A DNA stretch of 64,000 nucleotides. Origin: Carya illinoinensis (lineage: Eukaryota; Streptophyta; Magnoliopsida; Fagales; Juglandaceae). Of the stretch, positions 1 through 11,547 are shown piece by piece (within the stretch, counting starts at the first letter, position 1; each line of letters opens with the position of its first letter). The notes below the pieces were generated by a model. That model made no database searches. It saw nothing but the letters and a program-made list of their open reading frames with translations, and was not told the origin of the DNA. A program made the translations under genes and the position numbers. The stretch covers positions 35,948,864 to 36,012,863 of the forward strand of contig NC_056762.1 of assembly GCF_018687715.1 (NCBI RefSeq), given 5' to 3'.

Positions 1-524
1 TTTTGCTAGAGTGGTTGTAAATTATCACAGGAGGGCAACTACATTATTGTAGTGAGGAATTTCTGAACGTATTAACTTTTGCATGGTTAAGTACTTGTGA
101 GTTGTAACTGCAAGAACAATTTGCATGTCTGATTTACAAGAGTTGTTTATTCTCATAGTTTTTGTACTAAACATTTTTATCCACATATTTTCATTAGAAT
201 ATCTAGTTCTGGTAGCAATTACAAGTAGTGTATATGCTGAAATATAAAAGAGCTAGCACTATAAAAGAAGGGCATAGGATGGGAAGAGACATAACATACA
301 TAGGCATCCATATGTTTAAGGGACTTGAAAGTTCCATTTGCACCTTCCAACTGCATTTGCCTGATCATTTATAGGTGATCAAAGAGAACATTATAATATC
401 AATAACCTCTCTTGCATTTTCATGAAACACGAATTATGAATAAGTTAAAATGACTAGCTTTGGGATGTATATAGCTATACGGAACTCCAAGGCTTTGGAC
501 AAGTATGAGTCACTTTCAACATCA

Positions 525-835
525 CCTTCTCCATAAATAATTACAATTTTATAAGAAAAATAATTGTATAACCTCATCCTTCAACTTCTCCATCACATTT
601 CTCCATAATCTATTTAATTCCCATAAATATTACAATTTTCCGTAACCTGTTTTATTTTCATAAATATTACAATTTTTCAAAAAAAAAAATTGTATAACCT
701 CATCCGAATAATTCTCCATCAACTTCTCCATAACCTGTTTAATTTCCATAAATATTACAATTTTCATAACTTGTTTAATTTGCATAAATATTACAATTTT
801 TCATTCAAAAAAATTGTCTAACCTCCTCGTTCTAT
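525..835. repeat. degenerate local repeat, ATAAATATTACAATTTT type
   Basis: The phrase ATAAATATTACAATTTT recurs about every 60-90 bases (near 624, 660, 748 and 784). Each copy sits next to variants of CTCCATAACCTGTTTAATTTC and CATAACCTCATCC. The copies have diverged and no coding potential is apparent. It is most likely an old local duplication array. Confidence 0.6.
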
Positions 836-1340
836 CCACATATATAATTACATGATTGACACAAATATTTCCTCTAAGATGCAACCAAATTACAATGATG
901 TTCATGAAAATCACTTCTAACATTTTTTCCTATATCATCAAATATATATATATATATATATAAACCAATGTGGCTCAACCATTAACCACATTATTGCCAC
1001 TCTTGTGACCCATTTCCACCCAGGGAGCTTTGGTTGTGCGCCATCCAATCAAAAAAATATCTGATAGGACAAAAATTGAAAATATTAATCTCATGTAAAT
1101 ATTACAATTAATATATGCAAAGTTTAGAAATCTTACACTTTCTTGACTACCAATCATAGGATGAGATTGCGTGGTTCCACTACTGTTAAAAGTTGAGTTG
1201 TCTAGAACTCACTATTTATAAATAACAAATTTGATCAATCACAATACAAATATTGACCAACCATTAAATTATTACAATTCTTTGATCTATTTCTGATACC
1301 TGCACTTGTCCAAGATTGGTGATATTTACTTTTGATGGCC

Positions 1341-1424
1341 CAAATAAATTCATGTGTGTGTCCATGGCTGCTGTATCTCCGTCATCAAATAAATTCATGC
1401 ACGTATCCATGGCTATTGTATCTC
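1341..1424. repeat. 39-40 bp direct duplication
   Basis: Two adjacent copies begin CAAATAAATTCATG and run through CCATGGCT to TGTATCTC, at 1341-1379 and 1385-1424. They differ at a few positions. This is a simple tandem duplication in noncoding DNA. Confidence 0.7.
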
Positions 1425-1539
1425 TTTCATCTCGCTAACAATTAAGTAAAAAGTGAAAATAGTCACTGGAAATAAGTGAAACTTTATCTATCTAACACAC
1501 ATGAACATAAAAATAAATTTTACTTCTCCCAAATGTTTA

Positions 1540-4330
1540 TAAACACGCACCTGTTTGCGTTTTCCTCTAACTTGTGCTTTCTTTTGTTTGGCTTTAATCT
1601 TCTGCATGTCTGTCTCCATCCTATATGCTCTTTTAAGAGATAGAGGTCTTCCTTTCCCTTTGACAATAAGTGGACTCTTAACTTATTATGAACTACCAAC
1701 TGCAGTTGTATCCAGTGTTGTAAAACTAGGTTCCGAACCTTTTTTGGGCAAAGAGATGTTAAATAGGACATGATATAATTATAAAAATTGTAGAAATATA
1801 AGAGAAATATTGTAGTAAATACACAAAAAAATAGGTTCGTCGCCTTTGAACCTGTTTGGGTCATAGATAAGGGGCGTTGGTTCTGACAATATAATCCAGT
1901 CATCTCATGTATCATCTTCTTCGCATCTTCAAATTGCTCATTAGAATTCACTGCATAATCTATCATCTCATAACACATATTCAAAAGAATTGAATATCTA
2001 TTACCATTTGGCCTCTGATCCCCTGCATCGTAGCTTCTTCAGATTGACGTGTATCTCCTCTTAATATCATTCCTCCATCGGTCTAAAATGTACCGGTCTG
2101 GTAATGATTTTATACCATTAGATTTGAATGCAGCCAAAATATGCCTACACAGTATCCCCATCATCTGAAATAACCCACATGAATACTTTGCATTATAGTC
2201 ATCCAAATTAAAATCCACTGAATATGCAACCTATTTTGTGAACTCCTGAATATGAACTTCATCTTCTACCAAATAACTCTTCATTACACCATCAGATGTC
2301 TGTAGAGATAGATCCAAATCAAGCACATCAATTACTTGCTGTTGAACTTTTTTAAATTTAGCGTTGGTGTACAACTCTTGAAATTTCTTTTCAATTGGAG
2401 ATCTAGATACGCAGGGAATGGTGCCGCTAAATGACTGGAATTCCGCCTGATTTTCATTTTCAATTTTCTTCTTCAAGGCATTGTCAAACTGGTCAAAAAA
2501 CTCCTTCGAGATTGTCTTTGAATGGACATAACCATCAAAAAAAGCATTCATACTTTCGCTTCGCTGGGTTGTACTCATTTCAGCCCAAAAGTGCTCTTTT
2601 AGGAAAACTGGTACCCAATACTCACGCTCATTGTATAAAATTTTCAACCACGCATTCTCATGTAATAAACCCGGCCCAACATTTTTCAAAATCCTCAATA
2701 GTTTGTGTGTCATACACACATTTCATCAGCTTAGTTTTTAGCCCACTTTTGTAGTTAGCATATGATCCAAGTTTCTTGGGGACTTTTTTTAGTATATGCC
2801 ATAAGCAAAATCTATGTCGAGTTTCCGGAAAGACAATAGCAATTCCATTTTTCATTATTCTGTCTTGATTAGTAATAATTGCCTTTGGAGCTATTCCGTT
2901 CATACATTGCAACCAAGTTTGAAATAGCCATATAAATGTCTCTGTGTCCTCATCAGAAATCAATCCAGCTCTCAAAAAAATCGACTGCCCGTGGTGGTTT
3001 ACACCAACAAATGGTGCAAAGGGCATTCATAACTATTAGTCAGGCATGTGGTGTTGAATGTGATGACATCACCAAAATATTGATAGGCTGCCCAACTACG
3101 TGGATCTTCCCAAAAAATATTTTTTAACCTCCCGTTATCGTCTAAATCCATCAACTCAAAAAATCCGTTATTCTTGTTCTACATCCTCATAAAATAATCA
3201 CAAAGTGCTCCAGTACCACCTGCACCAAGTCATAGATGACGGGTTTTGTTGATGTAATTGCGACAATCCTTTTCCAAAAATGGGAGGTTCTCAAAGCCAC
3301 CTGCGCCAACTACAAGAGATCCGTAACTCTTATTCATTCGGATGCCAACTAAGTCATTTGTGTCTAGGACTCTTTTAACGGTCTCACTCATTTCTCTATT
3401 ACATCGAAAGAAGCAGGATTTCTGTGAGCTAATTACATGATTATGTGAATTATTCACTGTTGCCAACCGCATCTTTCCCTCGACTCTTAAAGCATTAATC
3501 ATTGCCTTAAAGTCCGTCTTTCCCGTCGGATATGGGTTGGCGACATTGGAACTCTTAATTTGAGCCTTCCTTCCCTGTGCACAACCAAGGGTCACATATC
3601 TGACACTTTGATCTTCTGACCTCTCACTCTTTTGTGTCATCACTCTAAACCCGTATTTTTTTTGCATACTGCTTATAATAGCTCAACAAATCTTCAAATG
3701 AATTGAACTTCATCCCTGACTTTGGCTCCTCAATGATATCATCACCATCCAACGATGTCGCTACATTTGGTCTACCGGGAGTGCCATCGTCAGTTTCCCG
3801 TTCATCTGGTCTATCCAACAGAATTTCTTCATCAACTCTAGCAAAAGTATATTGCCCTTTAGTTTCTGGACAATCGGGTCTATCTTCTTCACCAAATCTT
3901 ACACTTGTCACGGAGCTTGTAGTGATAAATGGCCTTGGAGGTCCCATCCCATATTGAAATGGATAACCAACGTTTTGCTTAACACAAAAAAATGAAAATA
4001 TATAAATAAGTTAAAAAATAATTAACTTATAACTAAAACACTAGAACGAAGTTGAAAAGGTACCTGAATGTTACTTAGATTTTTGTTGCCATCTGGATAT
4101 GGCAGGAAAGCTGGTGACCATGTAGGAATTGGTCCAAAGTAACCATGCACGTCCTTTGGAAAGTTTGGTAGACCAGTTTGAGGGATATCCTAACATAAAA
4201 ATAATAACAATAATTAGAATGCTAAACATTGAGTTGCAATAGGTTTTTTAATTATGAAATAACATACTAAGTTTGGGGGATTTGAGCTAGATGGTGTTAA
4301 GGGAGATGCGTGTTCTTCCCCTTTTCCCAT
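1540..4330 (-). pseudogene. FAR1-RELATED SEQUENCE (FRS5-like) pseudogene
   Basis: FRS proteins are plant transcription factors derived from Mutator-like transposases. Reading the minus strand, three short 5' coding pieces carry plausible splice sites: 4330-4268 (start ATG at 4330), 4189-4064, and from 3977. The FAR1 DNA-binding region follows (about 3750-3400, with KSGMKFNSFEDLLSYYKQYA and RYVTLGCAQGRK). Next comes the MULE transposase-like domain (about 3080-2430, with [16 protein letters not shown] and RHRFCLWHILKKVP), then a SWIM-type segment (about 2220-2030, CGLFQMMGILCRHILAAF). The C-terminal tail has GKGRPLSLKRAYRME (about 1680-1630). Lesions seen: a frameshift in an A run near 3660; in-frame TGA at 3230-3232 and TAG at 3179-3181; frameshifts near 3015 and 2690; and TAG at 2231-2233. 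The first SWIM cysteine reads as tyrosine (KYSC where the family has CSC). The family identity is clear from long motif matches. The several independent lesions mean it cannot make a full FRS protein. Confidence 0.85.
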
Positions 4331-6415
4331 GCCCTGTACAAGTTGTTCACTTTTATGTTCAGATGTTGAAAAAGTAGTTGTGAATTGCAAATAAATTTAA
4401 AAAAACAAAAAAAAAACTGGTATCATTTTGTAGGAATGGCATGATAAATAAATAAAGTATGCTTGCTTGCTTCACCCATTAAGAAACTCATTAAACAAAT
4501 TGATGTATTCTATTGGAGGTAACGAAATGTAAATATTGAAGCCAATAGTTTATAATTTAGGCAGTGGAACTAAACAATGCAAAATTTGAAGGTTATAGAT
4601 TTTAACCAATTGTGAGTTTGTTAATGTTATAACTTAAATCAAAGTGAAGTAGTTGAAGTGCAATAAAATGATTACAATACTTAATCAGTTTTCACATCTT
4701 ACATGATTTGGAGTCAAAACCTGAATTTTGGAAGCCATAATTTTATTTTCTTATTACTAAACTTGTACATCACACCCTCGAGATTTTAAATTTAAAGGAA
4801 AAAAATATGAGCAAGTATAACATTAATACTTTCCTTCTCTAATTTTCATGAGATTAGTAATTTGTTTTTTCCTTTTGTGAAACACAAATGCCAACTTTTT
4901 TCACTAAAAAACCTCTCTCCTAAAAGGAAATATGAAAATTGAGCCACATCATCGTAAGACATATCAACTTAAGCTAGCAATCTTTATTCAATTTCTAATA
5001 TTTAAAACCCTGGTGCAATTTAGCTTGCCTAAGACTCGTCTTTCCCTAAAGGTAAGTTATATACTAATCTTACAGACCGTTCAGTTGTCAGTTGGCCCAA
5101 GAGGAGCTAGAGTAAAACCTTCCCAAGCTTAGACCATATTCAAAGCGGACTTGATCATGCCAGGTCCATTTGCATGGTGATTATATGTTGCTCTCTTTAA
5201 AAAAAGTTTTGCAATTGTTTCAGTAGACTTATCAAGCCAATTTTTTAACCTAGAAGTAGCATTTTGCAATTAGTGAATTTATCTCGTCCCATTTAAGCAC
5301 TATATCGAAGGTAGGGTTAAAAATAGAGAACTAGTATTCAATCCTTTGCACCAGAAAATTATTAAATCTCCCAATCATCTAACTAACCAAGACGTAGTGT
5401 CATAGATCCAATGATGGCCAACAAGATAAAGGTAGGATTAACATAAAAGTACAAGGAAAAGCTTTCCCAATCCATAAATTCCATTCAAAAGAGGACAAAG
5501 TTGAAGATCAGTTCGAGGACTAGAGATAATAGACAAGGAACAAGCAAAGATGATAGCTAGGCTGGAGGCAATCCGAAAGAACCAAACTCGAAGAATAGTG
5601 CAAGTACAACACTAACTTCATTTACCACAATTAGAAATAAGGAATCAAGTTGATGACACAAATAACCATATTTCTGAGGAACTATTTGTAGCAATATATG
5701 ATTCTAAAAGTTTCTAATTCTTCATTGATTCCTTATAAGAGGCTTGGTTTTATTTTACCTAATTCTCCCTTAAAGCACCAGTAGATTGTTACTTATTAAA
5801 AAATAAAAAAAAATAAAAAAGGCATTAACAGATTGTTGGCTGAATCTAGTAAATCAAAATATACAAGAACCAGGAAGTATGGAGGAAAAGCCAATAGAAT
5901 GCTCTCTCATCTTCTCCATTCAATCAGCATAATTAAAAATCAAAAAAAATCTTTCAGGAACAATATTATGTATCATTAAAGCTACTTCCATCATGCCAGC
6001 CTTTTGTAACCTGCAACTTGATTTTATCAACTAAATGCATGTAAGACTGACATTCCATGAGTGATATAATAAGCATTGAACTTGCAATAACAACATGTCA
6101 CATGTTTACATTATTCATATCCTTGTATGTCATCGTAATGAGCTTTTATTTTTGTTTCCTTTTCTTTTCAAAATCTCAATTTATTTAGTTTACATTGGCT
6201 TGCTACACGAAACAAACCAGAGCAAAAATAAACTAGAACTGTAAACAACATTTTCAAACAAAGATATTGATCCCCATATGAATGCTCCAACATATATATT
6301 TACCATGTTCATGCAAATGCTACGAAACGGAGCCACAAATATATTTACCATGTTCATGCAAATCCCAAGTTTATTGAAACATAATGAGATAGATCTATAT
6401 CAAAACTAGAACCTG
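4331..6415. other. intergenic spacer, no gene recognised
   Basis: AT-rich DNA lies between the FRS pseudogene start and the copia insertion locus. The short open frame near 4932-5132 matches nothing I know. No RNA gene or element end was recognised apart from a small direct repeat at 6294-6364. Confidence 0.55.
6294..6364. repeat. 25-bp direct repeat
   Basis: ATATTTACCATGTTCATGCAAAT occurs at about 6296-6318 and again at about 6342-6364, 46 bases apart. Between the copies is a short unique piece (GCTACGAAACGGAGCCACAA). It is a small tandem duplication with no visible function. Confidence 0.75.
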
Positions 6416-6419
6416 GTTA

Positions 6420-6607
6420 TGGTGGTGCCGACGGTAAAGTGAGAAGATGACCCATGAAACGCTGATCGACCCACGAAACTAACCCATGTCGTTGACCCAA
6501 AATGCTGGCCCACCAAGTTGACCCGAGGTGATGGCCCACAAAGCTGACCCAAACTCTGCCCACCAAGCTCACCCAAACAATGCTCGGGCTTGACCCACCC
6601 AACGTAG
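6420..6607. repeat. short GACCCACCAAGCT-type tandem repeat, split by the copia insertion
   Basis: The phrases TGACCCA, GCCCACCAAG and CTGACCCA repeat every 20-30 bases across about 6460-6600. Similar phrases (GCCCACCCAAACC, GCCCAACCC) resume directly on the other side of the retrotransposon at about 11811-11850, so the element landed inside this GC-richer repeat. The minus-strand open frame through it is a product of the repetition and is not supported as a gene. Confidence 0.6.
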
Positions 6608-6865
6608 TGTTGAGAACTTGATGAATAGCAGAGAAAACTAAAAACAGAGGAAGGATTGTGTAATCTGATATGAATTAACTCGATACTTGATGATTAATAC
6701 ATGAAGGTCTATGTAATATTTATACTACACAGAGGAATAAATGTATAACAGAAATGTAACAGAAATAACTGTATTTTAAATCTTCTCCTTCTCTTTTTCT
6801 GCCTTTAGCTTTTCTTCTTTAGACTTCAACTCCATGCTGTCAATGTGAGAGGCTATACTCCAACA
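6608..6865 (-). repeat. 3' LTR of the young copia element
   Basis: This 258-bp copy is read TGTTGGAGTATAG to CAAGTTCTCAACA on the minus strand. It is identical to the partner at 11548-11805. The last 29 codons and the stop of gag-pol lie inside it (6776-6865). Confidence 0.97.
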
Positions 6866-9800
6866 CCCCCCCTCAAGATGAGCATGTATATTGATAATGT
6901 TCATCTTGCGCAAATTATGATGGAAAGGCAGTGATCCGAGAGGCTTGGTAAATATATCTGCTAGTTGTAATCTTGAGGGAATATAGAAAAGCTTTATAAC
7001 ATTCTGCTGCAATTTCTCCCTAACAAGATGACAATCGATTTGAATATGTTTAGTCCTCTCATGTTGTACTGGATTAGTTGCAATAGACAAGGCTGATTTG
7101 CTGTCAGTGTAAAGCATTGTAGGCTGAGAGTGATCAACACTGAGATCTTGAAGGGCATATAATAACCACTGCACCTCACAGGTTGTGGCAGCAAGAGCCC
7201 TATATTCTGCTTCTGCAGATGATCTGCTAACTGTGGCTTGTTTCTTTGATTTCCATGAGATTAAAGAATCTCCTAGAAAAATTGCATATCCTGTAACACT
7301 TCTCCTGGTGTCTAAGCAACCTGCCCAATCACTATCAGAAAAGGCTTTTAATTGAAAATCTGAAGATGAAGAGAAGAACAATCCTTGTCCAGGTGTAGCT
7401 TTTAAGTATCTAAGCACACGCATAGCAGCTTGATAATGAGAAACTGCTGGTTTAGCAAGAAACTGGCTAAGGACTTGAACAGAATAGGCCAAGTCAGGCC
7501 TTGTAACTGTCAAATATAGTAGCCTGCCAATTAACCTTCTGTAACCCGAGGCATCTTCATAGAGATTAGGATCATCTGTACTAAGTTTAAGAGTAGATTC
7601 CATTGGAAATGCAGCTGGCTTGGAACCTGTGAGACCTGCATCTTGAAGTATATCCAAAGTATACTTTCTTTGACAGAGAGAGATGCCAGATTTTGATCTG
7701 GCTACTTCCAATCCTAGGAAGTACTTCAATTGCCCCAAGTCCTTGATTGTGAACTTATCATGCAGAAATATCTTGAGTTGCTGAATCTCAATTAGATTAT
7801 CACTAGCTAGTAGAACATCATCTACATATACTAGTAAAGTAATGAAAGAAGTGGCAGTTTTCTTGATAAAAAGTGAGCAATCAGAATTGCCTTGAGTAAA
7901 GCCATATTGAAGAAGAGCTTGAGAGAGTTTGGCAAACCATTGTCGAGATGCCTGCTTCAGGCCATAAAGACTCTTTAACAGTTTACAAACTACATTGGGA
8001 TGTTTAACATCCAAACCAGGGGGCACTTCCATGTAAACTTCTTCATTTAATTCACCATGTAAAAAGGCATTATTTACATCTAATTGGTGAATATACCATC
8101 CCTTAATAGCAGCAACAGCTAATAATAACCGAATTGAAGTAAGTTTTGCCACTGGGGAAAAAGTATCAAAGAAATCTAATCCTTCTTGTTGAGTGTAGCC
8201 TTTGGCTACCAACCTTGCTTTATGTCTTTCTATGGTTCCATCAGCCTTGTATTTCACTTTAAAAACCCATTTACAACCTATGGTCTTTTTATTTTTAGGT
8301 AAAGTAACAAGTTCCCAGGTTTTATTTAACTCTAAAGCAGTGAGTTCATTTCTCATAGCAACTTGCCATTCATGAGATTTTGCAGCTTGTTGATATGTTT
8401 TTGGTTCTTTGATAATAGAAATTGAAGCTAAGAAAGCTTTGTGTGAAGCTGAAAGTCTACTGACAGAAATAAAAGAGGATATAGGATAGGGATTACCTGT
8501 GTTAGAGGAACAACCAATGGAAGCAGATGAGTTGATTGCATGAGGAAACAATGAGGCAGTACCACAATAATAATCCTGCAAAAATTTTGGTGTTTGTTTA
8601 ATCCTTGATGATTTTCTGACAGCAGGGATAGGATTTGCTAAGTCAGTTTGATGGTTGCTGTCAATATGAGATGAATCTGAACTTTCTAAGTCATTTTGGT
8701 GCATGCTGTCAATATGAGAGAAATCTGAACTTGCTAAGTCAGTATGATGGAAGCTGTCAATATGAGAGGAATCTGATTCATTAGGAATCAGTGATGTAAT
8801 ATTTTGATCAGAAGAGATAGGATTGTTTATATGAGAGGAATTATATTGGAATTCTGAAGGAGGAAACAGAAAATTAGGTATGGCAGAATTAACTGGAAGA
8901 CTTTTGAATGGAAAGTTGGTTTCATGGAACACAACATTTCTGGAAATGATGATTCTATTAGTGTTTAAGTCCATAAGTTTGTAACCTTTGACAGCAGAAG
9001 GATATCCTAAAAATAGACATTTTGTTGCTCTTGGATCAAACTTTTGTCTGTGACTAGTAATTGTAGATGCAAAGCATAAGCATCCAAAAATTTTTAAATG
9101 AGAAAGATTTGGTGATTTGTGAAATAACATTTCAAAAGGTGTTTTATTTTGGAGAAGAGGAGTTGGAATTCGATTTATGATATGGGCTGCAGTCAATACA
9201 CAATCACTCCAAAAAATTAAAGGTAAGTTTGCTTGAAACATCAAAGCTCTAGCTGTGTTTAATAAGTGTTGATGTTTTCTTTCAACCACTCCATTTTGTT
9301 GTGGAGTTTCTACACAACTTCTTTGATGTACAATTCCATTGTCACCATAAAATTTTGTAAGGAAAAATTCTGAACCATTGTCTGTTCTTATGGTTTTTAC
9401 AGAGGTATTGAACTGCGTTTTAACCATGTTACAAAAATTTGGTAGTAAAGATGAAACCTCAGATTTAGTTTTAAGCATATACACCCAAGTGCATCTTGTA
9501 AAATCATCTACTATAGTGAGAAAGAATTTAAAACCAGAATATGATATAGTAGCAAAAGGACCCCATATATCACAATGAATCAATTCAAATTCTTTATTAG
9601 AAATACTTTGTGATACAGGGAAAGAAAGCTTTTTCTGCTTTGCTAGTGGACAAATTTCACAGACATTTGTACAATCAAATGTTATTGAATTGTCTATTTG
9701 TCTAAGAAAAGGTATTCTAGAATTTGAGACATGACCTAATCTGTAGTGCCAAAGGTTTGGCTGATTTCGAGTAATGATTGATGCAGAGATTGGTGTAGGA

Positions 9801-11398
9801 TTAAGCTGATTGTGCTGACAAGAATTAGCTTTTGAAGAAGCTTGAGGTAGGTAATAAAGGCCTTGTTTCTCATAGGCAATCCCAATCATCTTCTTCATTG
9901 ATTGGTCCTGTAAAAGGCAATGTGAATCAAAGAAAGATAGACAAAGATTAGATTCTTTGGTTAGTTTAGAAACAGATAATAGGTTGAATGAAAAGCTTGG
10001 AACACACAAGACATTATGCAAATGTAATGTGCTAGAAAGACTTACAGTTCCAATATATAATGCTGGAACAGTTTGACCATTAGGAAGATTTATGGAATTT
10101 GTAACTGGTTTAGGAGTAGAAGAATATAGTAGTGGTGAACAGATCATATGATCTGTTGCACCAGTATCTAGGATCCAAGAAAATTCAGATTTTAACTTGG
10201 TAGAAACAGAATTGCATTGACTGAAAAGATTACCAGAAAATTGAGTGGTGGCTAGATTTACTGCTGCTGTGGATGTATCAATGTTCTGAGTATTTGAACT
10301 CGAATTGGCAAGTGCTATGAGTTTATTGAATTCTTCAGCAGTTAGACTAAACCTTTGGCTCTCATTACTGTTTTTAATAAAGACCTCTTCAGTTGAAATG
10401 GCTGTATGTGCAGAAGGAAGATTTCTTTTTCCCTTAGGTCCAGTCCATCCAGGAGGATAGCCATGCAATTGAAAGCACTTGTCAATTGTATGACCATTAT
10501 AACCACAGTGAGTACAATGCAGTGAGGATTTCTTCAGCTTGTCTTTGATGAACTTGGACTGAGTATTCTGATTGGACTGAGTATAATGCTTGGCCAACAA
10601 AGCATGTGTGTCATTACTTGTGAAGTTGGTCAATTGCCGTTGACTTTCTTCTTGAAGCAGCAAAGAAAACACTTTAGCCATGCTAGGCAATGGAACAGCA
10701 AGTAACAATTGACTTCTTACTGAAGCATAAGAATCATTCAATCCTACCAGAAATTTCAACACGTAATCTGACTGTTGCCTAAGAAGCAAGAAATTGAACA
10801 GATCACAGGTGCAAGAAGCCATCTTGCCACATGTACAAGTTGGAAGTGGCCTATAATTGACATACTCATCCCAAAGGGTCTTGAAAGCACTGAAATATTC
10901 TGTAATTGAGGATGAACCTTGGTTTATACAGCTTAGGGATTTTTCAAGATGAAAAACCCTTGGTCCATCACTTCTCAAATATCTTGTTTTTAACTCATTC
11001 CAGAGGTCTACAGCAGATGCAACATAGAGTAAACTATTTCTAATATCTTTAGAAATAGAATTCATGAGCCAAGAAAGTACCAAATTATTGGCACGAAGCC
11101 AAGCAGTATGATTAAGACGCTGAGTAGTAGGAGGAGCAGTAATTGAGCCATCAATGAAAGCTATCTTGTTCTTCACAGTGAGGGCAATGCTGATTGAACG
11201 ACTCCAAACAATGTAGTTGTCTCCTCCAAAGATTTCTGACACCAAGAGAGAACCCGGATTATCACTAGGATGAAGATAATATGGGCTAGAGGAATCATCT
11301 GAAGGATTAAGAATACGAGATGAAGCTGAAGAATTAGGGGAGTTTTCTTCTGCCATGTTTCCAAGAATTGGAAAGAAAGTGCAAGAATTGAGAAACAA
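6776..11398 (-). CDS. Ty1/copia gag-pol polyprotein, 1540 aa, intact
   Basis: Polyprotein of a copia retrotransposon, with domains in this order (approximate residues). Gag region 35-260 (GGDNYIVWSRSISIAL). CCHC zinc knuckle CTHCGYNGHTIDKC near 300. Aspartic protease near 410 (WILDTGATDHM). Pre-integrase zinc region (WHYRLGHVSN, then CEICPLAKQ). Integrase core with catalytic acidic residues in HCDIWGPF, RTDNGSEFF and VVERKHQH. Reverse transcriptase with YVDD near 1192. RNase H (AFSDSDWAGC, SSAEAEYRAL, LYTDSKSA). No stop or frameshift interrupts it. A 16-residue repeat occurs three times in the integrase-RT linker. The C-terminal 29 residues come from LTR sequence. The start used is the first ATG of the frame; an inner ATG 15 codons later (NMAEENSP) is an equally plausible start. 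Confidence 0.95.
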   Translation of the reverse strand: MFLNSCTFFPILGNMAEENSPNSSASSRILNPSDDSSSPYYLHPSDNPGSLLVSEIFGGDNYIVWSRSISIALTVKNKIAFIDGSITAPPTTQRLNHTAWLRANNLVLSWLMNSISKDIRNSLLYVASAVDLWNELKTRYLRSDGPRVFHLEKSLSCINQGSSSITEYFSAFKTLWDEYVNYRPLPTCTCGKMASCTCDLFNFLLLRQQSDYVLKFLVGLNDSYASVRSQLLLAVPLPSMAKVFSLLLQEESQRQLTNFTSNDTHALLAKHYTQSNQNTQSKFIKDKLKKSSLHCTHCGYNGHTIDKCFQLHGYPPGWTGPKGKRNLPSAHTAISTEEVFIKNSNESQRFSLTAEEFNKLIALANSSSNTQNIDTSTAAVNLATTQFSGNLFSQCNSVSTKLKSEFSWILDTGATDHMICSPLLYSSTPKPVTNSINLPNGQTVPALYIGTVSLSSTLHLHNVLCVPSFSFNLLSVSKLTKESNLCLSFFDSHCLLQDQSMKKMIGIAYEKQGLYYLPQASSKANSCQHNQLNPTPISASIITRNQPNLWHYRLGHVSNSRIPFLRQIDNSITFDCTNVCEICPLAKQKKLSFPVSQSISNKEFELIHCDIWGPFATISYSGFKFFLTIVDDFTRCTWVYMLKTKSEVSSLLPNFCNMVKTQFNTSVKTIRTDNGSEFFLTKFYGDNGIVHQRSCVETPQQNGVVERKHQHLLNTARALMFQANLPLIFWSDCVLTAAHIINRIPTPLLQNKTPFEMLFHKSPNLSHLKIFGCLCFASTITSHRQKFDPRATKCLFLGYPSAVKGYKLMDLNTNRIIISRNVVFHETNFPFKSLPVNSAIPNFLFPPSEFQYNSSHINNPISSDQNITSLIPNESDSSHIDSFHHTDLASSDFSHIDSMHQNDLESSDSSHIDSNHQTDLANPIPAVRKSSRIKQTPKFLQDYYCGTASLFPHAINSSASIGCSSNTGNPYPISSFISVSRLSASHKAFLASISIIKEPKTYQQAAKSHEWQVAMRNELTALELNKTWELVTLPKNKKTIGCKWVFKVKYKADGTIERHKARLVAKGYTQQEGLDFFDTFSPVAKLTSIRLLLAVAAIKGWYIHQLDVNNAFLHGELNEEVYMEVPPGLDVKHPNVVCKLLKSLYGLKQASRQWFAKLSQALLQYGFTQGNSDCSLFIKKTATSFITLLVYVDDVLLASDNLIEIQQLKIFLHDKFTIKDLGQLKYFLGLEVARSKSGISLCQRKYTLDILQDAGLTGSKPAAFPMESTLKLSTDDPNLYEDASGYRRLIGRLLYLTVTRPDLAYSVQVLSQFLAKPAVSHYQAAMRVLRYLKATPGQGLFFSSSSDFQLKAFSDSDWAGCLDTRRSVTGYAIFLGDSLISWKSKKQATVSRSSAEAEYRALAATTCEVQWLLYALQDLSVDHSQPTMLYTDSKSALSIATNPVQHERTKHIQIDCHLVREKLQQNVIKLFYIPSRLQLADIFTKPLGSLPFHHNLRKMNIINIHAHLEGGCWSIASHIDSMELKSKEEKLKAEKEKEKI
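6866..6877 (-). promoter_or_regulatory. polypurine tract
   Basis: On the minus strand TTGAGGGGGGG directly precedes the 3' LTR. This is the standard site and composition for plus-strand priming in LTR retrotransposons. Confidence 0.9.
8637..8778 (-). repeat. three tandem 48-bp repeats inside gag-pol
   Basis: Copies at 8637-8684, 8685-8732 and 8733-8778 keep the reading frame (48 = 16 codons). They encode variants of SHIDSMHQNDLESSD in the linker between integrase and reverse transcriptase. Confidence 0.9.
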
Positions 11399-11535
11399 GA
11401 TTCTCGAGGAACAAGAATTAAAGATTCTTGAGCAGAAATATGTAATCGAAGTAGAAAGATTGTAATTGAAGTAGAAAGATCAGAGTGTGCAATGCAGATT
11501 GCAAGAATATGCGGAAGCAGTGTTTGTGAATTCTC

Positions 11536-11547
11536 AATCTGATACCA
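11536..11547 (-). promoter_or_regulatory. tRNA(iMet) primer binding site
   Basis: On the minus strand TGGTATCAGATT follows the 5' LTR immediately. The first ten bases match the complement of the 3' end of plant initiator-methionine tRNA, the usual copia primer. Confidence 0.9.

Larger units (their letters stand above)
1..1519. other. AT-rich intergenic spacer
   Basis: No reading frame here looks like a gene. The stretch holds short degenerate repeats (entered separately), a TA dinucleotide run near 943-962 and otherwise unstructured AT-rich DNA. It lies downstream of the FRS pseudogene, which is on the minus strand. Confidence 0.6.

Noticed and set aside
6417..6602. 61-codon minus-strand frame with WVSLVG repeats
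   Set aside because: It is translation of a short GACCCACC tandem repeat. The repeat is split by the retrotransposon and shows no start context or domain.
9378..9578. Plus-strand frames across the two copia elements
   Set aside because: Antisense shadows of gag-pol with no independent support.
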